In this document: positions 1 through 6,908 of the stretch, piece by piece
How positions within the stretch are numbered: position 1 is the first letter of the stretch
How the letters are laid out: each line of letters begins with the position of its first letter
Assembly (NCBI GenBank): GCA_003509785.1
Contig: DOMY01000181.1
Coordinates: 1,487 to 8,535 of the forward strand
Source of the DNA: Gemmobacter sp.
GTDB lineage: Bacteria; Pseudomonadota; Alphaproteobacteria; Rhodobacterales; Rhodobacteraceae
DNA: 7,049 nt
Direction: 5' to 3'
Made by a program: the position numbers and the translations under genes
Notes under the pieces: generated by a model
What the model was told of the DNA's origin: nothing
The model's database searches: none
Seen by the model: the letters and a program-made list of their open reading frames with translations, nothing else

Positions 1-1293
<1,293 letters not shown>

Positions 1294-1312
1294 GCACAAC
1301 GAAATGACAGCA

Positions 1313-1372
1313 GAGGGCGGCAAAATCCTTCAAAGGATTTTACAAATTTCTTCGAAGAAATTTGCCGCTCTC
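1313..1372. repeat. Three-armed nested palindrome between accC and aat
   Basis: This 60-base block folds completely into three arms. The outer stem pairs 1313-1321 with 1364-1372 (9 pairs, one of them G-U). Inside it sit one hairpin at 1322-1341 (AAAATCCTT against AAGGATTTT) and a second at 1344-1363 (AAATTTCTTC against GAAGAAATTT). With its flanking C and G, the second forms a 22-base perfect palindrome at 1343-1364. Only two bases between the inner hairpins stay unpaired. The inner arms are AT-rich while the surroundings are GC-rich. The block starts 19 bases after the accC stop and ends 17 bases before the likely aat ATG. It could be a dispersed palindromic repeat, a processing or attenuation structure, or an RNA element affecting aat translation. 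It lacks the T-run of a classical terminator. The structure is seen directly; the function is unknown. Confidence 0.8.
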
Positions 1373-1389
1373 CCGCACCTTTGCCTGAG

Positions 1390-2055
1390 ATGACCGGCGC
1401 CATAACCCCGGAACTGCTGTTGCGTGCCTATGCGATGGGGGTTTTTCCCATGGCCGACAGTGCCGGAAGCTCTGATCTGCACTGGATCGACCCGCGCCGC
1501 AGGGGAATCCTGCCTCTGGATGGCTTCCACATCTCGCGCAGCCTGAGGAAAGAGATCTTGCGGGGCGGTTATGAAATCCGTGCCGACAGCGATTTTGCAG
1601 CGGTTGTGGCAGGTTGCGCAGACCGTGAAACCACCTGGATCAATCAACAGATATTCTCTTTGTATCTGGCGCTTCATCGCAACGGCCACGCCCATAGCCT
1701 TGAGATGTGGCAGGATGGAAAACTCGTCGGCGGCACCTATGGCGTCGTCTTGGGACAAGCCTTCTTTGCCGAAAGCATGTTCTCGCGCCGCCGCTCTGCC
1801 TCAAAAATCGTGCTGGCCTGGCTGATGCACCGGCTGCGGGCGGGCGGCTTTGTGCTTTGTGATACCTAGTTTCTTACCCCGCACCTGGCCAGCCTGGGCG
1901 GGATAGAGATTGCGCGGGCCGCTTACCATCACAAACTGAACATGGCCCTTCAGGGCCACGCCAGTTTCAACCCGGAAGGCTATCACCCTTCTTGCGGTGC
2001 GATCACGTCTTCTTCGCCAGGGGCAGGTTCCGGCACAACATCCAACTGTGGTTGA
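1390..2055 (+). pseudogene. aat: Leucyl/phenylalanyl-tRNA--protein transferase, interrupted by an in-frame amber codon
   Basis: Aat transfers Leu or Phe from tRNA to proteins with N-terminal Lys or Arg, marking them for ClpS-ClpAP degradation (bacterial N-degron pathway, cytoplasmic). The N-terminal part is clear: ITPELLLRAYAMGVFPM, then WIDPRRRGILPLDGFHISRSL, TTWI, GHAHSLEMW, LVGGTYGV and FFAESMFSR, all Aat hallmarks. After GFVLCDT comes TAG at 1867-1869 (codon 160), where E. coli has the catalytic Gln188 (LIDCQ). The same frame then continues for 61 codons with FLTPHLASLGGIEIARAAY, matching the family C-terminus, and stops at TGA 2053-2055. CAG to TAG is one C-to-T change. Full length would be about 221 residues, normal for the family. 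Translation stopping at 1869 gives 159 residues without the catalytic Gln. I chose ATG 1390 (MTGAITP); an in-frame TTG at 1381 is possible, and neither has a strong ribosome site. The 3' end overlaps the opposing DUF2155 gene by 73 bases. Sequencing error or amber suppression remains possible. Confidence 0.88.
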
Positions 2056-2408
2056 TCCGGGGTAACACAGCGCAAGACCCAGACATCATAGCGCGGATGT
2101 TCCAGCGCAGAAATCGCGGGGCTTGATGCCATCATCCAACCGGAAAACACGGGCGCTTCCCGCTTTTCCTCGCTGATTGTCAGATGTGCAAAGGCATCGG
2201 AAGACGGGTTGGCCGTGGGGTAACGGCATTCATCCAGTTGAATGGTCAACCGACCGGATACCGCAGCCTGGCCTCTGCCCAGCTCGATATCGGCAGTTTC
2301 ACCTGTCATCTTGTCCAGCCAGCGCAATGTGCCACCGACCGAAGATGTAACATCCTGCGCTGCGAGCGGGCTTGCCAGCAGCACAAAGGACAGCACAAGC
2401 CGGATCAC
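1983..2408 (-). CDS. DUF2155 domain-containing secreted protein
   Basis: This is a 141-residue protein with an apparent signal peptide (residues 1-17, hydrophobic VLSFVLLASPLAA, cleavage likely before QD), so it is probably periplasmic. Residues 25-114 match the alphaproteobacterial DUF2155 family: TLRWLDKMTGET near the start, then FSGWMMASSPAISALEH (88-104) and YDVWVLRC (107-114). Cys61 and Cys114 are positioned where the family usually has two cysteines and could form a disulfide. The acidic, proline-rich tail (115-141) is probably disordered. The start is GTG at 2408, whose bases overlap the TGA of mlaD as GTGA, so translation is probably coupled to mlaD. The family has no established biochemical function. 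Co-transcription with mlaD suggests, but does not show, a role at the cell envelope. The 3' end runs into the opposing aat frame. Confidence 0.9.
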   Translation of the reverse strand: MIRLVLSFVLLASPLAAQDVTSSVGGTLRWLDKMTGETADIELGRGQAAVSGRLTIQLDECRYPTANPSSDAFAHLTISEEKREAPVFSGWMMASSPAISALEHPRYDVWVLRCVTPDQPQLDVVPEPAPGEEDVIAPQEG

Positions 2409-2872
2409 CCCGCGTCCCCCACGGCATCTTCTGCCGAAGAACCGACAAATTTCATCAGCAGGCCGATCAGCGACACGGATCCTTGCGTATCCTCGATCTC
2501 GGCCCCGGCCACCAGGTTGTCGACAGAACCACCGGGCCGGATTTCCACGAAATTGCCACCCAGCAGCCCTTCGGAGGAAATCAGCGCCGCAGAATCATCG
2601 GGCAGCTGTACACGGCTCTGCAGAGCAAAGGTCGCATCGGCGTAGAATGTCTGCGGATTCAGTTCCAGCTTCGATACGGTGCCGATCTTGACCCCGGCCA
2701 GCCGCACATCGGTGCCAACTGAGATCCCCTCGACCGATTGGAACGAAGCGGTGAGTTCGTAATTGCCGGAGGTCGATCCAAAGCCCATGCCCTGCCCGGC
2801 ATAGATCAGGAAACCGAGGGCCACGGCCAGAACCGCACCGCCTGCGATGACTTCTGTGGTGTTTTCCGCCAT
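2405..2872 (-). CDS. mlaD: MlaD-type MCE-domain lipid transport protein
   Basis: MlaD is the inner-membrane-anchored, periplasm-facing MCE protein of the Mla phospholipid transport system, which maintains outer-membrane lipid asymmetry. The 155 residues comprise one N-terminal membrane anchor (about 8-25, EVIAGGAVLAVALGFLIYAG), then the MCE domain (about 37-115). The domain includes VEGISVGTDVRLAGVKIGTV (47-66), the typical G-x-V-x-x-x-G-x-x-V signature, and SSEGLLGGNFVEIRPGG (99-115). The C-terminal part (VSLIGLLMKFVGSS) is a helix like that lining the MlaD hexamer channel. I chose ATG 2872 (MAENTTEV) because CAGGAG lies 9 bases upstream (AGGAG at 2886-2882). A longer reading from 2965 would add a segment overlapping ndufA12. 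No mlaE, mlaF or mlaC is in the window, so the rest of the transporter must be elsewhere. It lies 19 bases after ndufA12 and overlaps the DUF2155 start. Confidence 0.92.
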   Translation of the reverse strand: MAENTTEVIAGGAVLAVALGFLIYAGQGMGFGSTSGNYELTASFQSVEGISVGTDVRLAGVKIGTVSKLELNPQTFYADATFALQSRVQLPDDSAALISSEGLLGGNFVEIRPGGSVDNLVAGAEIEDTQGSVSLIGLLMKFVGSSAEDAVGDAG

Positions 2873-2881
2873 AATAAAATG

Positions 2882-2886
2882 CTCCT
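2882..2886 (-). promoter_or_regulatory. Ribosome binding site deciding the mlaD start
   Basis: AGGAG on the minus strand lies 9 bases before ATG 2872. It supports the 155-residue MlaD over the longer reading that begins at 2965 inside ndufA12. Confidence 0.75.
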
Positions 2887-2891
2887 GCGCC

Positions 2892-3266
2892 TTATTCGGG
2901 CTGCCAGGCCTCATAATCGCGCCGCTCTGCCGGGGCACCTTTGCGGATCGACCCGGTAGGGGCATAGGCCGCCAGAGTGCCCGTCAGGTTTTCCTGATGC
3001 GGTTTTTCCCATGCCTTGTGCTTCAACGGCGACTTGGTCGGCGGCTCATCCCAGGTGTGGTGCAGCCAGCCGTGCCAATCGGGCGAAACGCGGGTGGCTT
3101 CGCATTCACCGTTGAAGATCACCCAGCGGCGTTTGGCATCCCGGGTTTCGTAATAGATGTTGCCCTGATCATCTTCTCCCACCTTCACGCCCTTGCGGGC
3201 CGTAAAGATCTGGGTGCCAAGCGTCTGGCTGTTCCACCAGGTGACGAGACGCATCAGGAAATTCAT
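2892..3266 (-). CDS. NADH:ubiquinone oxidoreductase subunit NDUFA12 family protein
   Basis: This is a bacterial homologue of the mitochondrial complex I accessory subunit NDUFA12 (B17.2). In alphaproteobacteria such as Paracoccus denitrificans it is a known supernumerary subunit of the respiratory complex at the cytoplasmic membrane. The 124 residues show the family pattern: LVTWWNSQTLGTQIFTARKG (7-26), VGEDDQGNIYYETRD (29-43), RRWVIFNGECEATRVSP (46-62), DWHGWLHHTWDEPP (63-76) and the late NLTGTLAAYAPTGS segment (93-106). There is no signal peptide or membrane segment, as expected. The start at ATG 3266 is set by GGAGG six bases upstream (3277-3273); the frame extends further upstream but without family similarity. 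It is the first gene of a minus-strand unit with mlaD and DUF2155. The nuo operon itself is not in this window, so the subunit is encoded apart from the core complex. Confidence 0.95.
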   Translation of the reverse strand: MNFLMRLVTWWNSQTLGTQIFTARKGVKVGEDDQGNIYYETRDAKRRWVIFNGECEATRVSPDWHGWLHHTWDEPPTKSPLKHKAWEKPHQENLTGTLAAYAPTGSIRKGAPAERRDYEAWQPE

Positions 3267-3485
3267 CGCAGGCCTCCGAAGGGTGTTTGCCTCCATATGA
3301 ACCATGGCAGCGCCAAGGTCCAGCGGATTGCGCCGAAGATGCGCTGCAGCTGCAAACTCTTGCCGGGATTGATGAAGGGCGGCGCCGGATGTGATGAATG
3401 GCCTCGCAGAACTGCCGCAGCCGAGGGCCAGCAAATACCCAGACAACAACCGACGTTGCGGCCGATGTAAACGAGCGGCGCAACG
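3267..3485. other. Mostly non-coding region upstream of ndufA12
   Basis: About 220 bases separate the NDUFA12 start from the clpX terminator. The ndufA12 promoter should be here, but I see no convincing -35/-10 pair. One imperfect hairpin is visible at 3454-3485 (CGTTGCG against CGCAACG, with a further short inner pairing). A minus-strand frame (3263-3523) crosses the region and ends in an ATGA overlap with the NDUFA12 start. Its translation begins inside the terminator and resembles nothing I recognise, so I did not call it a gene. Confidence 0.5.
3273..3277 (-). promoter_or_regulatory. Strong ribosome binding site of the NDUFA12 gene
   Basis: GGAGG on the minus strand ends six bases before ATG 3266. 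It fixes this start against the longer in-frame reading that begins at 3449. Confidence 0.8.
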
Positions 3486-3518
3486 AAAAAGGCTGCCGCT
3501 TGGGGGCGGCAGCCTTTT
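3486..3518 (-). terminator. Intrinsic terminator of the clpP-clpX unit
   Basis: A 13-pair stem (3487-3499 AAAAGGCTGCCGC against 3506-3518) encloses a 6-base loop. In the minus direction it is followed by a run of five T (3490-3486), and it lies 22 bases after the clpX stop. This is a classical rho-independent terminator. The opposite direction also ends in TTTT, so it may work both ways. Confidence 0.92.
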
Positions 3519-3539
3519 GTCATGATCCTGTGCGCGGCG

Positions 3540-4805
3540 TCAGCCCGCTGCGGCAGGTTCTTTCTTCTTGCTTTCGGTATGTACGAGCAGCGGCTTGGAA
3601 CCGATGTTTACCGCCTCTTCATTCACCACCACTTCGGAGACATCGCCCATCCCTGGCAGTTCGAACATGGTATCCAGCAGGATATCCTCCATGATCGAGC
3701 GCAGGCCCCGTGCGCCAGTCTTGCGCTTGATGGCGCGTTTGGCAATTGCCACCAGCGCATCAGGCGTGAAGGTCAGTGCCACGCCTTCGATATCGAAGAG
3801 GCGCTGATACTGCTTGACCAATGCATTTTTCGGTTCGGTCAGGATGGTGACCAGTGCGGCCTCGTCAAGATCGGTCAGCGTCGCAATCACTGGCAGGCGG
3901 CCGACGAATTCCGGAATCAGGCCGAATTTCAGCAGATCTTCCGGCTCCAGCTCCTTGAACAGCTCCCCTGCCGATCGATCGTCAGGCCCCTTTACCGTCG
4001 CACCAAAGCCCATGGCAGAGCCCTTGTTGCGATGTGCGATGATCCGTTCAAGACCGGCAAAAGCACCGCCACAGATGAACAGAATATTGGTCGTATCCAC
4101 CTGCAGGAATTCCTGCTGCGGATGCTTGCGCCCACCCTGCGGCGGCACCGACGCCACGGTACCCTCCATGATCTTCAGCAGCGCTTGCTGCACGCCCTCG
4201 CCCGAAACATCCCGCGTGATCGAGGGGTTGTCGGATTTACGGGTGATCTTGTCGACTTCGTCGATATAGACGATGCCGCGCTGCGCCCGTTCCACATTGT
4301 ATTCGCTGGCCTGCAGCAGTTTCAGGATGATGTTCTCGACATCCTCCCCGACATAGCCTGCTTCGGTCAGCGTCGTGGCGTCGGCCATCGTGAACGGCAC
4401 ATCCAGAATCCGCGCCAACGTTTGTGCCAGCAGGGTCTTGCCACAGCCGGTGGGGCCGATCAGCAGGATGTTCGACTTTGCCAGCTCGATATCATTCTTG
4501 GCCGAATGATTCAGCCGCTTGTAATGATTGTGAACCGCCACAGACAGCACGCGCTTGGCGTGGATCTGGCCGATCACATAATCGTCCAGCACCTTGCAGA
4601 TTTCCCGCGGGGTCGGCACACCATCCGAGCTTTTCAGCCCGCTGGTTTTCGTTTCCTCGCGGATGATATCCATGCACAGCTCGACACATTCGTCGCAGAT
4701 GAACACGGTCGGCCCCGCGATCAGCTTACGCACCTCATGCTGGCTCTTGCCGCAGAAAGAGCAGTAGAGGGTGTTCTTGCTGTCGCTGCCAGAATTGTTC
4801 GCCAT
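3540..4805 (-). CDS. clpX: ATP-dependent Clp protease ATP-binding subunit ClpX
   Basis: ClpX is the AAA+ hexamer that recognises, unfolds and feeds substrates such as ssrA-tagged proteins into ClpP in the cytoplasm. The 421 residues are close to E. coli ClpX (424). The N-terminal zinc-binding domain has Cys15-x2-Cys18 and Cys37-x2-Cys40. Walker A is GPTGCGKT (117-124), pore loop 1 is GYVG (150-153), Walker B is IVYIDE (178-183), the RKH loop is at 226-228, the box VII arginine finger is in EFVGRLP (Arg303) and sensor 2 is GARG (364-367). The ClpP-docking loop reads MGF (265-267) instead of the more usual IGF or LGF, a conservative change. I chose ATG 4805 (MANNSGSD) because AGAGGA is five bases upstream. 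ATG 4811 directly abuts that site and is unlikely. It lies downstream of clpP on the same strand with a 113-base gap containing a hairpin. Confidence 0.98.
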   Translation of the reverse strand: MANNSGSDSKNTLYCSFCGKSQHEVRKLIAGPTVFICDECVELCMDIIREETKTSGLKSSDGVPTPREICKVLDDYVIGQIHAKRVLSVAVHNHYKRLNHSAKNDIELAKSNILLIGPTGCGKTLLAQTLARILDVPFTMADATTLTEAGYVGEDVENIILKLLQASEYNVERAQRGIVYIDEVDKITRKSDNPSITRDVSGEGVQQALLKIMEGTVASVPPQGGRKHPQQEFLQVDTTNILFICGGAFAGLERIIAHRNKGSAMGFGATVKGPDDRSAGELFKELEPEDLLKFGLIPEFVGRLPVIATLTDLDEAALVTILTEPKNALVKQYQRLFDIEGVALTFTPDALVAIAKRAIKRKTGARGLRSIMEDILLDTMFELPGMGDVSEVVVNEEAVNIGSKPLLVHTESKKKEPAAAG

Positions 4806-4885
4806 CGTCATCCTCTGCCGTGCGCGCCACCGGGGCGCCGTTCTGAAAGTCTAGGGCAAGCCCCCGGCCTTCACAATCGCAAATC

Positions 4886-4913
4886 GCCCCCGGACGCCGA
4901 AGCGCCGGGGGGG
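4886..4913 (-). promoter_or_regulatory. GC-rich hairpin between clpP and clpX
   Basis: Just after the clpP stop, five C (4887-4891) pair with five G (4907-4911). The stem continues through GG/CC and CGC/GCG with one bulged A and a four-base loop (CGAA on the plus strand). On the minus-strand transcript it is followed by CGATTTGCG, with only three T. That is too few for a strong terminator, so it may be a partial attenuator or an RNA processing or stability element that sets the clpP to clpX ratio. The function is inferred. Confidence 0.55.
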
Positions 4914-4918
4914 CGCCA

Positions 4919-5551
4919 TCACTTCGCCTCGCCGTCGGATTTCCCACGGTTTTCGAGGATTTCGTCGATCAGGCCCCATTCCTTTGCCTGTTCGGCCGAC
5001 ATGAAATTGTCCCGCTCCAGCGCGGCTTCCACCACTTCATAGGGGTTGCCGGTGTGCTTAACATAGATTTCATTCAGCCGCCGCTTCAGCTTTTCGGTCT
5101 CGCGGGCGTGGATCATGATATCCGTCGCCTGCCCCTGATAGCCACCGGAGGGCTGGTGCACCATGACACGGCTGTTGGGCAGCGAGAAGCGCATCCCCTT
5201 CTGGCCTGCCTGCAGCAGAAGCGAGCCCATCGAGGCGGCCTGTCCGATCACCAGGGTGGAGACCTTGGGCCGGATGTACTGCATCGTATCGTAGATCGAC
5301 AGGCCCGAGGTCACAACGCCGCCGGGGCTGTTGATATACATGCTGATTTCCTTGTGCGGATTCTCCGCCTCAAGGAACAGCAACTGGGCGCAGATCAGGC
5401 TGGACATGCCGTCATGCACCGGGCCTGCCAGGAAAATGATCCGTTCTTTCAGCAGACGCGAATAGATATCATAGGCACGCTCGCCCCGGCTCGTCTGTTC
5501 GACGACCATCGGCACGAGGGTGTTCATGTAAAGGTCGATCGGGTCTTTCAT
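4919..5551 (-). CDS. clpP: ATP-dependent Clp protease proteolytic subunit ClpP
   Basis: ClpP is the serine peptidase that forms the 14-subunit degradation chamber used by ClpX and ClpA in the cytoplasm. The 210-residue product shows the N-terminal axial loop region (PMVVEQTSRGERAYDIYSRL, 14-33), then KERIIFLAGPV, the oxyanion-side INSPGGVVTSG (73-83), catalytic Ser107 in GQAASMGS, His132 in VMVHQPSGG and Asp181 in ERDNFMS, so the triad is complete. The start is ATG 5551 (MKDPIDLYMNTLVPMV). The upstream site is weak (GGCAGG about 5 bases before). There is a Met at position 9 but also no better site there, so the first ATG is kept. The first residues may be a short processed propeptide, as in other ClpP proteins. 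It is the first gene of the clpP-clpX unit. Its promoter should lie in the 113 bases up to the phosphatidyltransferase stop, but I could not identify it. Confidence 0.98.
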   Translation of the reverse strand: MKDPIDLYMNTLVPMVVEQTSRGERAYDIYSRLLKERIIFLAGPVHDGMSSLICAQLLFLEAENPHKEISMYINSPGGVVTSGLSIYDTMQYIRPKVSTLVIGQAASMGSLLLQAGQKGMRFSLPNSRVMVHQPSGGYQGQATDIMIHARETEKLKRRLNEIYVKHTGNPYEVVEAALERDNFMSAEQAKEWGLIDEILENRGKSDGEAK

Positions 5552-5664
5552 CTCAGCCTGCCTGTTGCCTTGCGTTGAGCTTTATCGCCGGTGTGTTACC
5601 CAAGTCTTAGTGTCGCGCGCAGGCCCCTGCAAGGGCACATGGCTTCATCGGGGCTGCGGGATCG

Positions 5665-6273
5665 TCATCCGACAAAGACGCGCCGTGCCAGAAAAACCCG
5701 TGCCAGCGCCGTCACGAAGCACAGCGCACCAAATCCCCAGGCGAGTGGCGCAAAATGCCCGGTCCAGAGACAGATCGCCACAAAGAACAGGATGGTTTCC
5801 GTGCCTTCCAGCAACCCAGATGTAAAATAGAGCGATTTTTCACCACGGCCAGAGGTCTGCATCCCGCGCTTCTCTGCCAGAATGGCATAGCCGAGAAAAC
5901 TGGCGCCATTCACATAGAAACTGCACAGCAGAAAGGCCCCTGCGGCGCCATTGCCGGAATCACGCAGCACGAAGGCCAGTGGAATGGCGCCGTAAAACAG
6001 AAAGTCGCAGGTGATATCCAGATAACCGCCAAAGTCGGTCTTGCCCCGCACCCGCGCCACGGCACCATCCAGCCCGTCCGCCAGCCGTGACAGCGCCAGA
6101 GGCAGCAGCGCCATCCATCCTGGCAGACCGGATGCCACAACCGCCGCCGCAAGAAGACCAAGCGCCAACCCTGCCAGTGTCACCGCATCGGCCCCGATTC
6201 CCCTGGCCGCCAGCACGTGCCCTGCCCGATTGAGTGGCGGGTCGATCAGCTTCCGCATCTGTCCATCCAGCAT
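5665..6273 (-). CDS. CDP-alcohol phosphatidyltransferase family protein, YnjF-like
   Basis: This integral membrane enzyme of 202 residues should transfer a phosphatidyl group from CDP-diacylglycerol to an alcohol acceptor, or do a related CDP-alcohol reaction. The signature is present: D66-GL-D69-G70-AV-A73-R74, then seven residues, G82, D86 and D90, the four aspartates that bind metal and substrate. The spacing of seven, the DFLFYGAIPLAF stretch (90-101) and KSLYFTSGLLEGTETILFF (146-164) closely resemble E. coli YnjF from memory, rather than PgsA or PssA. Hydrophobic segments at about 31-50, 52-64, 92-104, 112-130, 157-172 and 175-192 fit the six-helix fold. The start at ATG 6273 is supported by GAGGA eight bases upstream (6286-6282). 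The acceptor alcohol cannot be read from the sequence. The neighbouring clpP is probably unrelated in function. It diverges from the CAP lipoprotein gene. Confidence 0.93.
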   Translation of the reverse strand: MLDGQMRKLIDPPLNRAGHVLAARGIGADAVTLAGLALGLLAAAVVASGLPGWMALLPLALSRLADGLDGAVARVRGKTDFGGYLDITCDFLFYGAIPLAFVLRDSGNGAAGAFLLCSFYVNGASFLGYAILAEKRGMQTSGRGEKSLYFTSGLLEGTETILFFVAICLWTGHFAPLAWGFGALCFVTALARVFLARRVFVG

Positions 6274-6281
6274 GGCAAGAT

Positions 6282-6286
6282 TCCTC
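6282..6286 (-). promoter_or_regulatory. Ribosome binding site of the CDP-alcohol phosphatidyltransferase gene
   Basis: GAGGA on the minus strand lies eight bases before ATG 6273 and supports that start. Confidence 0.7.
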
Positions 6287-6338
6287 GCAAGGGCATGGCC
6301 CAGGATTGCACCGGGGTTGCTATGACAGAGGGTTTGGG

Positions 6339-6365
6339 TTTCTGTAAGCCGCGCCCGAACAGAAA
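6339..6365. promoter_or_regulatory. Inverted repeat just upstream of the CAP lipoprotein gene
   Basis: TTTCTGT (6339-6345) and ACAGAAA (6359-6365) are perfect inverted copies with a 13-base spacer, placing half-site centres 20 bases (about two helical turns) apart. It ends 12 bases before ATG 6378 in the divergent intergenic region. It could be an operator or a leader hairpin. A 7-base pair in about 100 bases may also be chance. Confidence 0.3.
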
Positions 6366-6377
6366 ACTGGATTGTGT

Positions 6378-6908
6378 ATGTCTGCCTGCCGTCTCACTGC
6401 TTGCCTCTCTGCCCTTGTCCTTTCTGGCTGTATCATCATCCCGATCCCCGTCTCGCGTGACACGATCGGCGATCCCGGCCCCGCCCCAGCCACGGCATCC
6501 TGCCCGCGCGTTTCCACTGCAAACACCGCAGAGAAGCAGATCATTCAACGGATCAACAGCTTCCGTGCGTCAAATGCTCTGCCGCCCGTGCGTCAGAACA
6601 GCAAGCTGAGCGCAGCGGCACAGGCCCATGCCTGTGACAATGCGGCACGCGGCCTCTATTCCCATGATGGATCTGACGGATCGACACTAGCCCATCGCTT
6701 GAAACGTGGCGGCTATGCCTATGCCACCGGCGTGGAAAACACTGGCCTCGGCTTTGCCGATGCGCCTGATCGCATGGCGACCTTCTGGGAAAACTCTCCG
6801 AAACACCGGGCGAATCTGCTGAACCCGAAAGTGACGGAGGCTGGTCTTGGCCTGGCACAAGGCGGCAAAGGCCCGGCCTGGGTTCTGGTGATGGCCCGCC
6901 CGCGCTGA
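6378..6908 (+). CDS. CAP (SCP/PR-1-like) domain lipoprotein
   Basis: This 176-residue protein starts with a lipoprotein signal peptide: a short basic start, a hydrophobic stretch (LTACLSALVLSG) and lipobox LSGC, with lipidated Cys18. Isoleucine follows the Cys, so outer-membrane sorting is expected. A proline-rich linker (about 22-50) leads to the CAP domain: AEKQIIQRINSFRASNALPPV (51-71), YSHDGSDGS with His96, GVENTG with Glu120, and FWENSPKHRANLL with His143, then AGLGLAQGG and a closing strand WVLVMARP. The His/Glu/His set is the conserved CAP cavity. Bacterial members of this family have diverse or unknown functions, so no activity is assigned. I chose ATG 6378 over the in-frame TTG at 6372 because it gives a compact signal peptide; the ribosome site is weak. 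It diverges from the phosphatidyltransferase gene and its stop is four bases from the stop of the converging kinase gene. Confidence 0.92.
   Translation: MSACRLTACLSALVLSGCIIIPIPVSRDTIGDPGPAPATASCPRVSTANTAEKQIIQRINSFRASNALPPVRQNSKLSAAAQAHACDNAARGLYSHDGSDGSTLAHRLKRGGYAYATGVENTGLGFADAPDRMATFWENSPKHRANLLNPKVTEAGLGLAQGGKGPAWVLVMARPR

Noticed and set aside
1322..1341. Rho-independent terminator of accC
   Set aside because: The hairpin is AT-rich, lacks a following T-run and is better explained as one arm of the larger three-armed structure.
2873..2965. N-terminal extension of MlaD
   Set aside because: It overlaps ndufA12, has no family similarity, and a good ribosome site supports ATG 2872.
2847..3470. 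A 207-codon plus-strand open frame opposite ndufA12
   Set aside because: It lies over the well-supported NDUFA12 gene and its upstream region, and has no recognisable domain.
4806..4811. ClpX start at ATG 4811
   Set aside because: AGAGGA overlaps this ATG, leaving no spacing; ATG 4805 has the usual five bases.
4824..4838. Small hairpin GCGCC/GGCGC near the clpX ribosome site
   Set aside because: Five GC pairs are expected by chance in DNA of this composition.
3522..5042. A 506-codon plus-strand open frame opposite clpX
   Set aside because: It is antisense to clpX, which shows complete family motifs. The translation is rich in His, Gln and Arg, typical of the reverse strand of a GC-rich gene.
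5054..5578. A 174-codon plus-strand open frame opposite clpP
   Set aside because: It is a shadow of clpP, whose catalytic triad and length are intact on the other strand.
5620..5631. Terminator after the phosphatidyltransferase gene
   Set aside because: GCAGG/CCTGC is only a five-pair stem with a two-base loop and no T-run.
5552..5664. Promoter of clpP, including a heat-shock type
   Set aside because: CTTGGG and GATAAAGC are present on the minus strand, but the spacing and -10 match neither the sigma-70 nor the RpoH pattern convincingly.
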